DNA of 64,000 nucleotides from Acidimicrobiales bacterium (GCA_028285495.1 JANQPB010000006.1:124001-188000), one strand, 5' to 3'. Positions 16,952 to 25,462 are shown, counted from the stretch's first letter. Notes: generated by a model not told the origin, from the sequence alone. Made by a program: numbers and translations.

Positions 16952-18616
16952 ATGACCGCAGCCGACCGCCCCGAACCGCCCGAACCGATCGGGGGTCCGG
17001 CCGGGCTCGACGGTCCACGGTCCGTCGACGACGTCGGGGCCGGTGACGGCATCGCCAGCGGGGCCGATCGCTCGGTCGGGGTGATCGACGACGGTCCGTC
17101 GATGCCACCGCCGCCGCACCCCGACGACAGGCTCCGTGACCCGACCGATCCCGAACTGGTCGAGCTCCGGCAGCCGACACCGCTCGACCGGCGCTGGATC
17201 GTGGCTGCGATCCTCGCCGCCGTGGCCGCCGACCTGGCCCTCCGCCGCCCGCCATGGACCAACGTGGCCGGCACCATCCTCGTCGCGGTGCTCGCCGCCG
17301 GGCTCGTCGGCTCCGGCTTCCTGATCACCCGCACGTCGAGGATCCTGGCCGCCGCCGCCGTGTTCTTCGGGCTCTTCCTGTCGATCCGCACCGACCCGAC
17401 GCTCCTCGCCTTCGACCTGCTGGCCGCCTCCGGGCTGCTCGTCCTCGCCGCCGTCCACGGTCGAGGCCGCTCGTTCTGGGAGCTGCGGCCGCTGCGGCTC
17501 CTGGCCGACGTGGTGACCGTCGTCGCCGAGACCGTCGAAGGCCTGGTCGAGGTGCCGGCCGAGCTCGGCGCCCGATGGCGGGTCGCCCGCGAGCAGGCGG
17601 CGGCCGGGCAGAACCAGGCGCTCGTCGCCGTGGCCAGGGGCCTCGTGCTCACCGTTCCGATCGTCCTGGTCCTCGGACTGCTGCTGGCCTCGGCCGACGC
17701 CGTGTTCTCGTCGTTCTTCTCCGGCATCGGCATCGTCGACGTGCCGGCGCTGCTCGGCCACCTCCTGCTCATGGCGCTGGGGGCCTACGCGGTCATGGTC
17801 CTGCTCCGGATCGCCAACGACCAGGGGTCGCTCGAGGCCCCGCGTAGCACCAGGAGCCTCGGCGCCATCGAGACCGGGGTCCTGTTGGTGTCGATCAACG
17901 TGCTGTTCGGTGCCTTCGCCGTCGCTCAGCTGATGACCGTGGTCGGCGGGGCCGACGCCGCCCTGGAGCGGGCCGGGCTCGACCCGAAGCAGTTCGCCAG
18001 GCAGGGCTTCTTCCAGCTGCTGTGGGTGGCCGGTCTGACCCTCGGGCTGGTGATGGTGGTCAACGTGGCGACCTCGGAGGAGGTCGGGGCTCGGCGCATC
18101 ACCCGTCTGCTGGCACCGGTCACCGTCGTCCTCACCGTGCTGATCGTCGGGGTCGCCTTCACCAGGATCCGGTACTACATCGACGACGGGGGTCTGACCC
18201 CGCTCCGCCTCTACAGCTCCGTGTTCGCCGTCTGGGTGGCGATCGCCTTCGTGATCACCGCCGTCCGCATCAGCGGCTGGCGGGCCAACCGGGCCTGGTT
18301 GCTGCCGGCGCTGCTCGTGTCCGGCCTGGTCGTGCTGGCCGCCCTGAACCTGGCCGGCATCGAGCGTCGCATCGCGCTCGACAACGTCGGGCGGCCGACG
18401 GGCTCCCTGCCCTACCACGTCGAGGCCGGTCAGTTCAGCGGCGACGGCATCGCCGTGCTGGTCGACGGGCTCGACCGGCTCGATCCGGAGCAGGCCGAGC
18501 GCATCGAGGCCGAGCTGTGCGACGACCATGCCGGCCGCACCCCGTCGAGCGGCTGGCTCGACGCCAACCGCGGTCGGGCCGAGGCCGACCGTGCCCTCGA
18601 CCGGCTCTGCGGCTGA
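16952..18616 (+). CDS. Polytopic membrane protein, DUF4153/DUF4173 type
   Basis: 554 residues from ATG 16952 (GGGAG 8-9 nt upstream); in-frame ATGs at 16886 and 16907 lack an RBS and overlap the epimerase start region. A charged 75-residue N-terminus (Asp/Pro-rich) is followed by about ten membrane helices. The segment FARQGFFQLLWVAGLTLGLVM together with ETGVLLVSINVLFGAFAVAQL is characteristic of the DUF4153/DUF4173 family, whose function is unknown. The C-terminal about 90 residues, from YHVEAGQFSGDGIAVL, are soluble. No enzymatic role can be assigned. Confidence 0.8.
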   Translation: MTAADRPEPPEPIGGPAGLDGPRSVDDVGAGDGIASGADRSVGVIDDGPSMPPPPHPDDRLRDPTDPELVELRQPTPLDRRWIVAAILAAVAADLALRRPPWTNVAGTILVAVLAAGLVGSGFLITRTSRILAAAAVFFGLFLSIRTDPTLLAFDLLAASGLLVLAAVHGRGRSFWELRPLRLLADVVTVVAETVEGLVEVPAELGARWRVAREQAAAGQNQALVAVARGLVLTVPIVLVLGLLLASADAVFSSFFSGIGIVDVPALLGHLLLMALGAYAVMVLLRIANDQGSLEAPRSTRSLGAIETGVLLVSINVLFGAFAVAQLMTVVGGADAALERAGLDPKQFARQGFFQLLWVAGLTLGLVMVVNVATSEEVGARRITRLLAPVTVVLTVLIVGVAFTRIRYYIDDGGLTPLRLYSSVFAVWVAIAFVITAVRISGWRANRAWLLPALLVSGLVVLAALNLAGIERRIALDNVGRPTGSLPYHVEAGQFSGDGIAVLVDGLDRLDPEQAERIEAELCDDHAGRTPSSGWLDANRGRAEADRALDRLCG

Positions 18617-18637
18617 GCGACCGCCCCCGGCGGGCGA

Positions 18638-19276
18638 TCACATCGAGGCGCGGCGGGCCCAGACGCCGTGCAGCGGGTCGCCCCGGCGATCCGGCGGCCC
18701 GTCGTAGCCGTGGTCGGGCTGGTCCCAGGGGCCGGACCCGGCGAAGTAGGAGGCGACGATGGCGACGTGGGTCCGGTCGTCGGTCTGGGCCCAACCCTGG
18801 ATGACCTTGGTCGGGAAGCATCGGTTGGAGAACGTCACACAGAACAGACCGCCCGGTCGCAGCACCCGGGCGACCTCGTCGAACACCTCGAGCGGCGACG
18901 TCAGGTAGTCGACCGAGACACAGCACGTCGCAGCATCGAAGCTGGCGTCGGCGAACGGCAGCCCGGGATGGTCGTTGAGGTCGACGACCACCCCGCCACG
19001 AGCCTGCGGGTTTGCGGCCAGCTCAGCACCGTTGCGACCGGCGACGACCAGCGCTTCGGGGGGCTCGTCGAAGTGGGAGATCCACGAGCTCATGAGGTCG
19101 AGGACCCGGCCAGACAGGCCGAGGCGCCGGTAGAGCCGGCCGACGGCGCCGATGGCCCGATCGTCGATGTGGGCCACCAGCCGGGGGTGCCGGTAGAAGG
19201 CGCCGTCGGCCGCGCCGTCCATCCGGGCGAAGAAGCCGGGCGGGTACCGCTCGTAGCGGGGATCGTCTGGAGGCAT
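18638..19276 (-). CDS. Class I SAM-dependent methyltransferase
   Basis: 212 residues from ATG 19276 (MPPDDPRYERYPPGFFARMD); the track ORF runs on upstream as a shadow of the acyl-CoA ligase. Motif I is VLDLMSSWISHFDEP, an unusual glycine-poor version. FDAATCCVSVDYLTSPLEVFDEVARVLRPGGLF is the typical motif IV-V stretch of methyltransferase domain 11, and VVDLNDHPGLPFADASFD is motif II/III. The N-terminal FYRHPRLVAHID segment is shared with a set of actinobacterial proteins of unknown substrate. It lies 71 bp downstream of the ligase on the same strand, so it is possibly co-transcribed. Confidence 0.82.
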   Translation of the reverse strand: MPPDDPRYERYPPGFFARMDGAADGAFYRHPRLVAHIDDRAIGAVGRLYRRLGLSGRVLDLMSSWISHFDEPPEALVVAGRNGAELAANPQARGGVVVDLNDHPGLPFADASFDAATCCVSVDYLTSPLEVFDEVARVLRPGGLFCVTFSNRCFPTKVIQGWAQTDDRTHVAIVASYFAGSGPWDQPDHGYDGPPDRRGDPLHGVWARRASM

Positions 19277-19347
19277 CGTGGTCCATTCGCCGGGTGATCG
19301 GTCTTCGGCGGTCGGACCGGCGGCGGACCGGAGCGCCGACCGGCGGC

Positions 19348-20955
19348 TCAGAGATCGATCGTGTCGAGCTCGCCGTCGGCGTAGCGCTGGCGCAGGACCT
19401 TCTTGTCGAACTTGCCGACCGAGGTCTTCGGCACCTCGGCGATCGTCGCCCAGCGCTCGGGCAACCACCACTTGGCCACCCGCTCGGCCAGGTAGTCGCG
19501 CAGCTCGCCGGCGTCGACCGGCCGGCCTTCGGCCGGCACGATGCAGGCGAGCGGCCGCTCGTCCCACCGGTCGTCCGGCACGCCGACCACCGCGGCCTCG
19601 AGCACATCGGGGTGGCCCATCAGGGTGTTCTCCAGGTCGACCGACGAGATCCACTCGCCGCCGGACTTGATCACGTCCTTGGCCCGGTCCGAGATCTGGA
19701 TGAAGCCGTTCGGCTCCATCGAACCGACATCGCCGGTGCGGAGCCAGCCGTCGTTGAACTTCTCGTCGGAGGGGTCGAGGTGGTAGCTGCCGGTGATCCA
19801 GGGCCCGCGGATCTCGATCTCGCCCTGGGCCTCGCCGTCCCATGGCAGGGGGTTGCCGTCGTCGTCGCAGATCCGGATCTGGACGCCGGGCAGCGGCCGC
19901 CCGGTCCTGGCCCGCCAGGCCATGGCGTCGTCCGGGTCGGCGCCGTTCGGGACCTTGGCGATCGCTGCGAGCGGGCTGGTCTCGGTCATGCCCCAAGCCT
20001 GGACGACGGGAACGTCATAGGTCGTCTCGAACGCCTCGATCAGGCTGCGGGGGACGGCGGAGCCGCCGCAGACGATCTCCCGCAGCGACGAGAGATCCGC
20101 GTCCGGGCGGGTGTGGAGGATGTCGTTGAGCACGGTCGGCACGGCGCCGGAGTAGGTCGGCCGGGTGGCTTCGATGATCTCGGCCAGGGGCGCCCCCTGG
20201 AGGAACTGCTGGGGCATCACGAGGTCGGCCCCGACCGACCAGCCGGCGTAGGGCATGCCCCAGGCGTTGGCGTGGAACATCGGCACGATCAGCAGGAGCC
20301 GGTCGTACTGGGAGAAGGCCATGGCCTGGGCCGACACGATGCCGAACGTGTGCAGGTAGGTCGACCGGTGGGAGTAGGTGACGCCCTTCGGGTTCCCGGT
20401 GGTACCGCTCGTGTAGCACATCGCCGCCGCCGACCGCTCGGGCATGGCCGGGTACTCGAAGCCCGGCCGCTCGGATGCGAGCAACGTCTCGTAGTCGAGG
20501 GTCTGACCGAGCAGGCCGTCGGCGTCGGCGCCGGACACGACGATGTGCTCGACGGTGGTCAGCTGGTCGCGGACCTTGGCCAGCAGGGGAGCGAGCGAGC
20601 CGTCCACGATGATGACCTTGTCGGCTGCGTGGTTGATCACGTAGGCCAACTGCTCGGGGAACAGCCGGATGTTGAGGGTGTGGAGCACCGCCCCCATGGA
20701 CGGCACGGCGAGGTAGGCCTCCAGGTGGGTCTGGTTGTTCCAGCAGAAGGTGCCGACACGGTCGCCTTGGCCGACGCCGAGGCGGGTGAGTGCGGCCGCC
20801 AGGCGGTCGGCCCGGTCGCCGACCTCGGCGAAGGTCGACGTCATCGGGCCGTCGTCGGTCCAGGTGATGACCGACGAGTCGGCGTGGATCCGCCTCCCGT
20901 GCTCGAACAGCGAGGTGATGGCGAGCGGGACGTCCTGCATGGTGCTCTCGATCAT
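19348..20955 (-). CDS. Fatty-acid / acyl-CoA ligase (AMP-forming)
   Basis: 535 residues from ATG 20955 ([20 protein letters not shown]), preferred because actinobacterial relatives begin with a similar STMQD stretch. Adenylation motifs: P-loop [38 protein letters not shown], and the C-terminal lysine region [14 protein letters not shown]. Activates a carboxylic acid, probably medium or long chain (long-chain subgroup feature PMFHANAWG), to acyl-AMP and then acyl-CoA, feeding beta-oxidation; the chain length is inferred. Two crotonases occur elsewhere in the window but are not linked. Divergent from the DUF4397 gene. Confidence 0.92.
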   Translation of the reverse strand: MIESTMQDVPLAITSLFEHGRRIHADSSVITWTDDGPMTSTFAEVGDRADRLAAALTRLGVGQGDRVGTFCWNNQTHLEAYLAVPSMGAVLHTLNIRLFPEQLAYVINHAADKVIIVDGSLAPLLAKVRDQLTTVEHIVVSGADADGLLGQTLDYETLLASERPGFEYPAMPERSAAAMCYTSGTTGNPKGVTYSHRSTYLHTFGIVSAQAMAFSQYDRLLLIVPMFHANAWGMPYAGWSVGADLVMPQQFLQGAPLAEIIEATRPTYSGAVPTVLNDILHTRPDADLSSLREIVCGGSAVPRSLIEAFETTYDVPVVQAWGMTETSPLAAIAKVPNGADPDDAMAWRARTGRPLPGVQIRICDDDGNPLPWDGEAQGEIEIRGPWITGSYHLDPSDEKFNDGWLRTGDVGSMEPNGFIQISDRAKDVIKSGGEWISSVDLENTLMGHPDVLEAAVVGVPDDRWDERPLACIVPAEGRPVDAGELRDYLAERVAKWWLPERWATIAEVPKTSVGKFDKKVLRQRYADGELDTIDL

Positions 20956-21163
20956 CGGATCATGGTGGCCGACGGCTTCGACGAGCTCCAACCCGGGCAA
21001 TGACAAGCATGGCTTCGTCCGGAGCCGCCGCATGGATGCGTGACTTTCGACCATCAGATTGCTGCATCCGATCCCACGTCCGTCTCGGAGTAGCTGGCAA
21101 TCCCCCTACACCGACGGCGGTCCATGTGGATCCGCCTCCGACCCAACGAAAGGCGGCCCTCCG

Positions 21164-21973
21164 ATGCGCAAGGCGCTTCAGTTTGTCGCGGCCATCACCC
21201 TGGCCATCACCCTGCCCATGCTCTTCCTGGCTCCGGCCGATGCCCAGGATGGTGCCCGGATCCACCTGATCCACGGCATCCCCGGCGTCGACGTCGACGT
21301 CGAGGCCGGCGGCGAGAACGTCTTCGAGGGCTTCTCCTTCGGTGACACCCAGGACCTGTCCGGCCTCGCCGGCGCCACCCTCGAAGGCGTCCGGGTCAAG
21401 GCCGCCGGGACCGACACCGTGGCCATCGACGCCGGCGACATCGAGCTGCCGGCCAGCGGCAACTTCACCGTGATCGCCCACCTCGGCGCCGACGGCACCC
21501 CGACGCTCGGCGTGTTCGAGAACGACGTCTCGACCATCGCCGCCGGTGAGGGTCGCCTGACCGTCCGTCACACCGCCGCCGCTCCCGAGGTCGACATCCT
21601 GGCCAACGGCGAGGCCGCCTTCAGCGGCGTGGCCAACGGCGCCGGTGGTACCGTCGACCTGCCCGCCGGCACCATCTCGGCCTCGGTCGTGCCCGCCGGT
21701 GAGACCGAGCCCGTCGTGATCGGCCCGGCCGATCTGCCCATCGCCGAGGGTCAGCACCTGCTGGTCTACGCCGTCGGCTCGCTCGACGACGACACCCTGA
21801 CCGTGCTCACCGAGACGATCGACGGGCTGCACAGCAACCCGGACCGCATCGACACCGGCAACAGCGTGCCCCAGACCGGCTCGAACGCCGCTCTGATGCT
21901 GCTGGTGGCCGGCGTGGCCGCCGCCGCTGGCGCCGGCACCCTGGTCGTCGCTCGCAACCGGGCCCAGGCCTGA
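21164..21973 (+). CDS. Surface DUF4397 protein with sortase signal
   Basis: 269 residues from ATG 21164 (MRKALQFVAAITLAITLPML); the track start at 21059 is too long. A cleavable signal peptide ends near APADAQD. Two DUF4397 beta-sandwich repeats follow, starting at ARIHLIHGIPGVDVDVEAGG and at GRLTVRHTAAAPEVDILANG. The C-terminus is a cell-wall sorting signal: VPQTG, a hydrophobic helix (AALMLLVAGVAAAAGAGTLVV) and RNRAQA. The next gene is a sortase, 13 bp away, so this protein is very probably its substrate. The function of DUF4397 on the surface is unknown. AAAGG lies about 10 nt before the start. Confidence 0.9.
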   Translation: MRKALQFVAAITLAITLPMLFLAPADAQDGARIHLIHGIPGVDVDVEAGGENVFEGFSFGDTQDLSGLAGATLEGVRVKAAGTDTVAIDAGDIELPASGNFTVIAHLGADGTPTLGVFENDVSTIAAGEGRLTVRHTAAAPEVDILANGEAAFSGVANGAGGTVDLPAGTISASVVPAGETEPVVIGPADLPIAEGQHLLVYAVGSLDDDTLTVLTETIDGLHSNPDRIDTGNSVPQTGSNAALMLLVAGVAAAAGAGTLVVARNRAQA

Positions 21974-21986
21974 TCAACAGCGGACC

Positions 21987-22745
21987 GTGAGCCTCTCTCT
22001 CCCTCTCGGCTCCGTGTTCCGCTCCCGACCGACCCGACTGGTGGCACTGGCTCTCGCCGTGCTGCTGGTCGGGTCGGCGTGTTCTTCGGCGACGACCGAC
22101 CCGTCGACCGCCGCCGAGGCCGGAGCCGATCAGGACGCCGCCACCACCGCCGAGCAGGCACCAGCGACGGATCCGGCCGATGACGGGCCGGCGGCCGGGC
22201 CGGACTCCGGCCAGGCGACGCCCGGCTCGGACCTCTCGGAGCTGGTCTCCGAGCTGCCGCCCGCCCCGGTCGGCTTCCCCATGGCCGACGACGGCCCCCA
22301 GCCGACCCGGCTGACCATCGAGTCGCTCGGCATCGACCGGGCCCCGGTCATCAGCGTCGGGGTCGAGACCGACGGGGCCATGGAGGTCCCACCGGCCGAC
22401 CAGGTCGGCTGGTACCGGTACAGCCCCCTGCCGGGCCAGGCCGGCTCGTCGATCCTCGCCGCCCACATCGCCTTCGACGGCGAGAACGGCGTCTTCGTCC
22501 GCCTCGCCGACGTCGAGCTCGGTGCGGTTGTCGAGGTGACCGACGAGGACGGCCTCACCCGGTCCTACCGGGTCGAGACCGTGGACCGCTATGCCAAGGA
22601 GCAGCTGCCCGAGGACATCGTCTTCGCCCGCTCGGGCGAGGAACGGCTCGTGCTCGTCACCTGCGGCGGACGGTTCGATCCGGAGCTGCGCAGCTACGAC
22701 GACAACGTCGTGGTCGTGGCCACCCCGCTCGACCAGGCCAGCTGA
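21987..22745 (+). CDS. Class F-type sortase with lipoprotein-like signal
   Basis: 252 residues. N-terminal signal ends with a lipobox VGSAC, then a 65-residue Ala/Asp/Pro linker, then a sortase domain from PTRLTIESLGIDRAPV. The catalytic set is visible: His in LAAHIAF (about 159), Cys in LVLVTCGG (about 226) and Arg in FDPELRSYDDN (about 235). Sortases cleave the sorting motif of exported substrates and link them to the wall. The neighbour with VPQTG is the natural substrate. Lipid anchoring of a sortase (if the Cys is used) would fix it outside the membrane. GTG start with no clear RBS. Confidence 0.9.
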   Translation: MSLSLPLGSVFRSRPTRLVALALAVLLVGSACSSATTDPSTAAEAGADQDAATTAEQAPATDPADDGPAAGPDSGQATPGSDLSELVSELPPAPVGFPMADDGPQPTRLTIESLGIDRAPVISVGVETDGAMEVPPADQVGWYRYSPLPGQAGSSILAAHIAFDGENGVFVRLADVELGAVVEVTDEDGLTRSYRVETVDRYAKEQLPEDIVFARSGEERLVLVTCGGRFDPELRSYDDNVVVVATPLDQAS

Positions 22746-22760
22746 GCCGGACCGACACGT

Positions 22761-22855
22761 CGTCGTCGGTCAGGCCGAAGGTCCTTCGTCGTCGGTCAGG
22801 CCGAAGGTCCGTCGTCGTCGGTCAGGCCGAAGGTCCTTCGTCGTCGGTCAGGCCG
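22761..22855. repeat. 26-bp tandem repeat array between convergent genes
   Basis: Three full units CGTCGTCGGTCAGGCCGAAGG(TCCTT) at 22761-22786, 22787-22812 and 22813-22838 plus a 17-bp partial unit. One base differs (CCGT for CCTT in copy 2). Each unit holds CGAAGGTCCTTCG, a near palindrome. The last partial unit contains the stop codon of the minus-strand methyltransferase gene. It may act as a bidirectional terminator region or simply mark slippage. Confidence 0.85.
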
Positions 22856-23681
22856 GGCGCCCGCTGCTGGCCCTGGCCTGACCGACGGCGTAGAACGCCA
22901 CGGCGGCGGCCGAGCCGACGTTGATCGAGTCGACGAGCCCCGCCATCGGGATCCGGACCCGGCGGTCGGCGGCGGCCAGCGTGTCGGCGGTCAGGCCGGG
23001 CCCCTCGGCCCCGAGCAGGAGCGCCACCCGGTCGTCCGGTCCGTAACGAAGCTCGTCGATCGGTGCCGCCGATGGGTCCGGGGTCAGCGCCACCACCTCG
23101 AAGCCGGCGTCCCGCAGCGGCGCCAGTCCGTCGGGGAGTCGCTCCAATCGGGCGTACGGGGTGGCGAACGCCTCGCCCATCGAGACCCGCCCGCAGCGGC
23201 GGTACAGCGGATCGCAGCAGGTGGGATCGAGGTAGAACGAGTCGATCCCGAGGCCGACGGCGCAACGGAGGATCACCCCGAGGTTGGTCGGGTTGTTGAT
23301 GGCCTCCATGACCGCGACCGTGGTCGAGCCGATCAGCGCCTCGTCGATGCTCGGCAGTGGGCGGCGGGCGAAGCAGGCGAGGCACCCCCGATGGAGGTGG
23401 TAGCCGGTGATCCGCTGCAGCACCTCCGGCCCGGCCGCGTAGACCGGGATCTCGGGGTCGACCACATCGGGGAGCGGCCTGGTCCGCTTGCCATCGATCA
23501 GGACGGCCGTCAGCCGGTAGCCGGCGCGGAGCGCCCGCTCGACGACGATGTCGCCCTCGGCCACGAACACGCCAGCCATGTCGCCGCCGGGCAGCTCCCG
23601 GCGACGACGCAGGACGTGGTCACGCAGACCCTGGAACACGGCGATGCGCGGATCGTCGGGGTCGTCGACCTCGATCCTCAT
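22848..23681 (-). CDS. TrmH/SpoU-family RNA 2'-O-methyltransferase
   Basis: 277 residues. The SPOUT trefoil-knot motifs are all present: motif 1 NNPTNLGVILRCAVGLG with the catalytic Arg, motif 2 ALLLGAEGPGL and motif 3 RIPMAGLVDSINVGSAAAVAFY. The N-terminal part (FVAEGDIVVERALRAGYRLTAVL) is the substrate-binding domain seen in rRNA-targeting members. Methylates a ribose 2'-OH in tRNA or rRNA; the target base is unknown. It lies 46 bp downstream of the SelW-like gene on the same strand. The stop codon is inside the 26-bp repeat array, so array length changes could alter its C-terminus. Confidence 0.92.
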   Translation of the reverse strand: MRIEVDDPDDPRIAVFQGLRDHVLRRRRELPGGDMAGVFVAEGDIVVERALRAGYRLTAVLIDGKRTRPLPDVVDPEIPVYAAGPEVLQRITGYHLHRGCLACFARRPLPSIDEALIGSTTVAVMEAINNPTNLGVILRCAVGLGIDSFYLDPTCCDPLYRRCGRVSMGEAFATPYARLERLPDGLAPLRDAGFEVVALTPDPSAAPIDELRYGPDDRVALLLGAEGPGLTADTLAAADRRVRIPMAGLVDSINVGSAAAVAFYAVGQARASSGRPA

Positions 23682-23727
23682 CCGGTGGTCGTCCGCCGCC
23701 GCTCGCCGACGCCGATCGGGCGTGCGC

Positions 23728-23994
23728 TCAGGTGCCGTAGCGCCGGACGTCGGGGCCGACCAACTCGCTGAAGAGCTTCAACACCTCGCCATCGTCGGCG
23801 TGGCGACCGGTGTCGTGCTTGGAGTAGAGCAGCTCGCCGTCGACCGTCACGTCGAAGACGCCCTTCGAGCCCATGACGAGCCTCAGATCGGCGATGACGT
23901 GCTGGTAGTTGCTGAGCAGATCGTCGACCGCGCGCACGGCGCGGGCTGAGTAGTCTCAGGGGACGCAGTAGGTGATGTCGACGTGGTGGGCCAT
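23728..23994 (-). CDS. SelW/SelT/SelH (Rdx) family selenoprotein, in-frame TGA = Sec
   Basis: 88 residues if TGA at 23958-23956 is read as selenocysteine. The track splits it: MAHHVDITYCVP ends the 24825-23956 ORF and VRAVDDLLSNYQHV starts the 23937-23728 ORF, both in the same frame. The joined protein reads ITYCVP-U-DYSARAVRAVDDL, with Cys10-x-x-Sec13 exactly where Rdx proteins carry CxxC or CxxU, then GVFDVTVDGELLYSKHDTGRHADDGEV, the family hallmark. A thioredoxin-like redox role is known for the family; the partner is unknown. ATG 23994 has TATCCT 6 nt upstream (leaderless). Alternative: a Cys TGC to TGA mutation or sequencing error. No Sec machinery genes are in the window. Confidence 0.85.
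23928..23944 (-). promoter_or_regulatory. Candidate bacterial SECIS hairpin
   Basis: On the mRNA strand the 17 nt CCGCGC-CGTGC-GCGCGG form a perfect 6-bp GC stem with a 5-nt loop. The stem starts 11 nt after the TGA and the loop begins at nucleotide 18 after it, with G as its second base. This fits the known bacterial SECIS rule (apical loop about 16-37 nt from UGA, G among the first two loop bases). In GC-rich DNA short hairpins are common, so this supports but does not prove Sec insertion. Confidence 0.5.
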
Positions 23995-24000
23995 GACCCC

Positions 24001-24006
24001 AGGATA
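24001..24006 (-). promoter_or_regulatory. -10 hexamer TATCCT of leaderless selenoprotein gene
   Basis: TATCCT lies 6 nt before ATG 23994, the spacing used by leaderless actinobacterial transcripts. It fixes the start codon upstream of the TGA and so argues that both ORF pieces are one gene. Confidence 0.6.
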
Positions 24007-24093
24007 CCGATCGGCGGTCGTCGCCGTGAGGTCCCCGGCGAGAGGCCGGGCCGTTGTGTTGGGACCGGGCGCCGTTGGGTAAGGTCTGTGACC

Positions 24094-24528
24094 ATGAAAG
24101 CGACCGTCGTCTACGAGAGCATGACCGGCAACACCGCCACCGCCGGCCACCTGATCGCCGCCGGGCTGACGGCCGCCGGGGTCGAGGCGGTGGCGTGCCC
24201 GATCACGCAGGTCGACCTCCAGAGCCTGTCCGAGTCGGAGCTCGTCGTGGTCGGCAGCTGGACCGACGGGTTCTTCTTCTTCGGCCAGCGGCCGGGCCGT
24301 GGCGCCCGTCTGGCCCAACTGCCCGTGATCGACGGCAAGAAGGCGGCGGTGTTCTGCACCTACGCCGTCAATGCCGGCAAGACGCTGCCGAAGTTGAGCC
24401 GGATCGTGACCCGCCGTGGCGGCGAGGTCATCGGTGGGTTCGCCATCCACCGCAAGCGCATGGAGGAGGAGGCGGCGGAATTCGTCGATCGCCTGCTCGG
24501 CGCCCTCGACCTGCCGATCGACGCCTGA
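24094..24528 (+). CDS. Flavodoxin-like protein
   Basis: 144 residues from ATG 24094 (MKATVVYESMTGNTATAGHLI). The phosphate-binding loop of flavodoxins, (T/S)xTGNT, is visible as ESMTGNT. The later FMN-contacting region reads VVGSWTDGFFFFGQRP, and AVFCTYAVNAGKTLPKLS is typical of flavodoxin-domain proteins rather than long-chain electron carriers. The family is an FMN electron carrier or a small oxidoreductase. TAAGGT (24080-24085) lies 8 nt before the ATG and suggests a nearly leaderless transcript. Divergent from the selenoprotein gene with a 99-bp gap, so a shared redox regulon is possible but unproven. Confidence 0.85.
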   Translation: MKATVVYESMTGNTATAGHLIAAGLTAAGVEAVACPITQVDLQSLSESELVVVGSWTDGFFFFGQRPGRGARLAQLPVIDGKKAAVFCTYAVNAGKTLPKLSRIVTRRGGEVIGGFAIHRKRMEEEAAEFVDRLLGALDLPIDA

Positions 24529-24557
24529 CGGCCGACCGGCGGACCGGAGCCCGCAGC

Positions 24558-25460
24558 TCAGAGCGCCTTGGCGAACCAGTGGTGGGCGAAGGGCTCGGCG
24601 TTGAAGGGCTCGACCTCCTCGTAGCCCATGGCCCGGTAGAGGGCGATGGCCTCGACCAGGGCCCGATTGGTGTCGAGCCGTACCCGCTCGAAGCCGCGGC
24701 TCGCCGCCTCGCGCTCGAGGGCCTCGACGAGCCGCCGGCCGAGCCCGAGGCCCCGGGCCGACGGGCTGACCCACATGCGCTTGATGTCTGCCGTGGTGTC
24801 GTCGATCCGCTTCAACGCTCCGCACCCGACCGGCTCGCCGCCGCGCCGGGCCACCAGCATCGCCCCGGCGTCACCGGTGACCTCGTCCGGGTCGGCCGTT
24901 CCGGTGATGGTCGAGTCGAAGCCGGACTCGAAGCGACGGTCGAGCTCGGCGAAGTACTGGGCGAGGCAGAAGCGGGCATCGGCGCTGGTCGGATCCTCGA
25001 TGGCGATCTCGACGAGGCCGGTGCCGAGGAGCGAGCGGACGATCTCCATGGCCGCGAGCAGCCGGCGGCGATCGCTCGGCTCCAGCGGGGCCAGCATCGA
25101 GTCGGCCAGGCTGTCGCTGGCCGCGTCGAGCGCCGCCCACTCGGTTCGGCCGGCGGGGGTGAGCCGGGCGACCCGCACCCGACGATCGTCGGCTGCGGGT
25201 TCGACCGAGACAACACCCTCACCCTCGAGCGATCGGAGCAGCCGGCTCAGGTAACCGGAATCGAGCCCGAGGCGGGACCGGAGGGCCCGCACGTCGTCGT
25301 GCCCGGCGCCGATCTCCCAGAGCAGCCGCGAGGCCCCGAGCGGGCGCCCACGATCGAGGTAGTGGTCGTCCAGGGCCCCGACCCGCTCGGTGACCAGGCG
25401 GTTGAACCGTCGCACGGTGGCGATCTCGTCTCGGCTCGTCGTGACGTTCGCTGTCGGCAT
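24558..25460 (-). CDS. MarR regulator - GNAT acetyltransferase fusion
   Basis: 300 residues. Residues about 10-140 form a MarR winged helix (RLLWEIGAGHDDVRALRSRLGLDSGYLSRLLRSLEGEGVV, then the wing PAADDRRVRVARLTPAG). Residues about 150-300 are a GNAT fold with the acetyl-CoA loop RGLGLGRRLVEALE and the GYEEVEPFN end. This bifunctional arrangement is known in bacteria: a DNA-binding domain senses a ligand and the GNAT domain acetylates an unknown amine. The start ATG 25460 sits 2 bp from a 16-bp palindrome covering the -10, so it is probably autorepressed. Confidence 0.92.
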   Translation of the reverse strand: MPTANVTTSRDEIATVRRFNRLVTERVGALDDHYLDRGRPLGASRLLWEIGAGHDDVRALRSRLGLDSGYLSRLLRSLEGEGVVSVEPAADDRRVRVARLTPAGRTEWAALDAASDSLADSMLAPLEPSDRRRLLAAMEIVRSLLGTGLVEIAIEDPTSADARFCLAQYFAELDRRFESGFDSTITGTADPDEVTGDAGAMLVARRGGEPVGCGALKRIDDTTADIKRMWVSPSARGLGLGRRLVEALEREAASRGFERVRLDTNRALVEAIALYRAMGYEEVEPFNAEPFAHHWFAKAL

Positions 25461-25462
25461 TC

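Noticed and set aside
22761-22855. CRISPR array
   Set aside because: Units are directly adjacent with no variable spacers and no cas genes; likewise for the repeats at 27.5 and 55.8 kb.
23728-23937. 69-residue ORF as a complete protein
   Set aside because: It starts at an internal GTG after the TGA and lacks the redox Cys motif; the full gene starts at 23994.
23956-24825. 289-residue minus-strand ORF as a real gene
   Set aside because: Most of it is antisense to the flavodoxin; only its last 12 codons (MAHHVDITYCVP) are real and belong to the selenoprotein.
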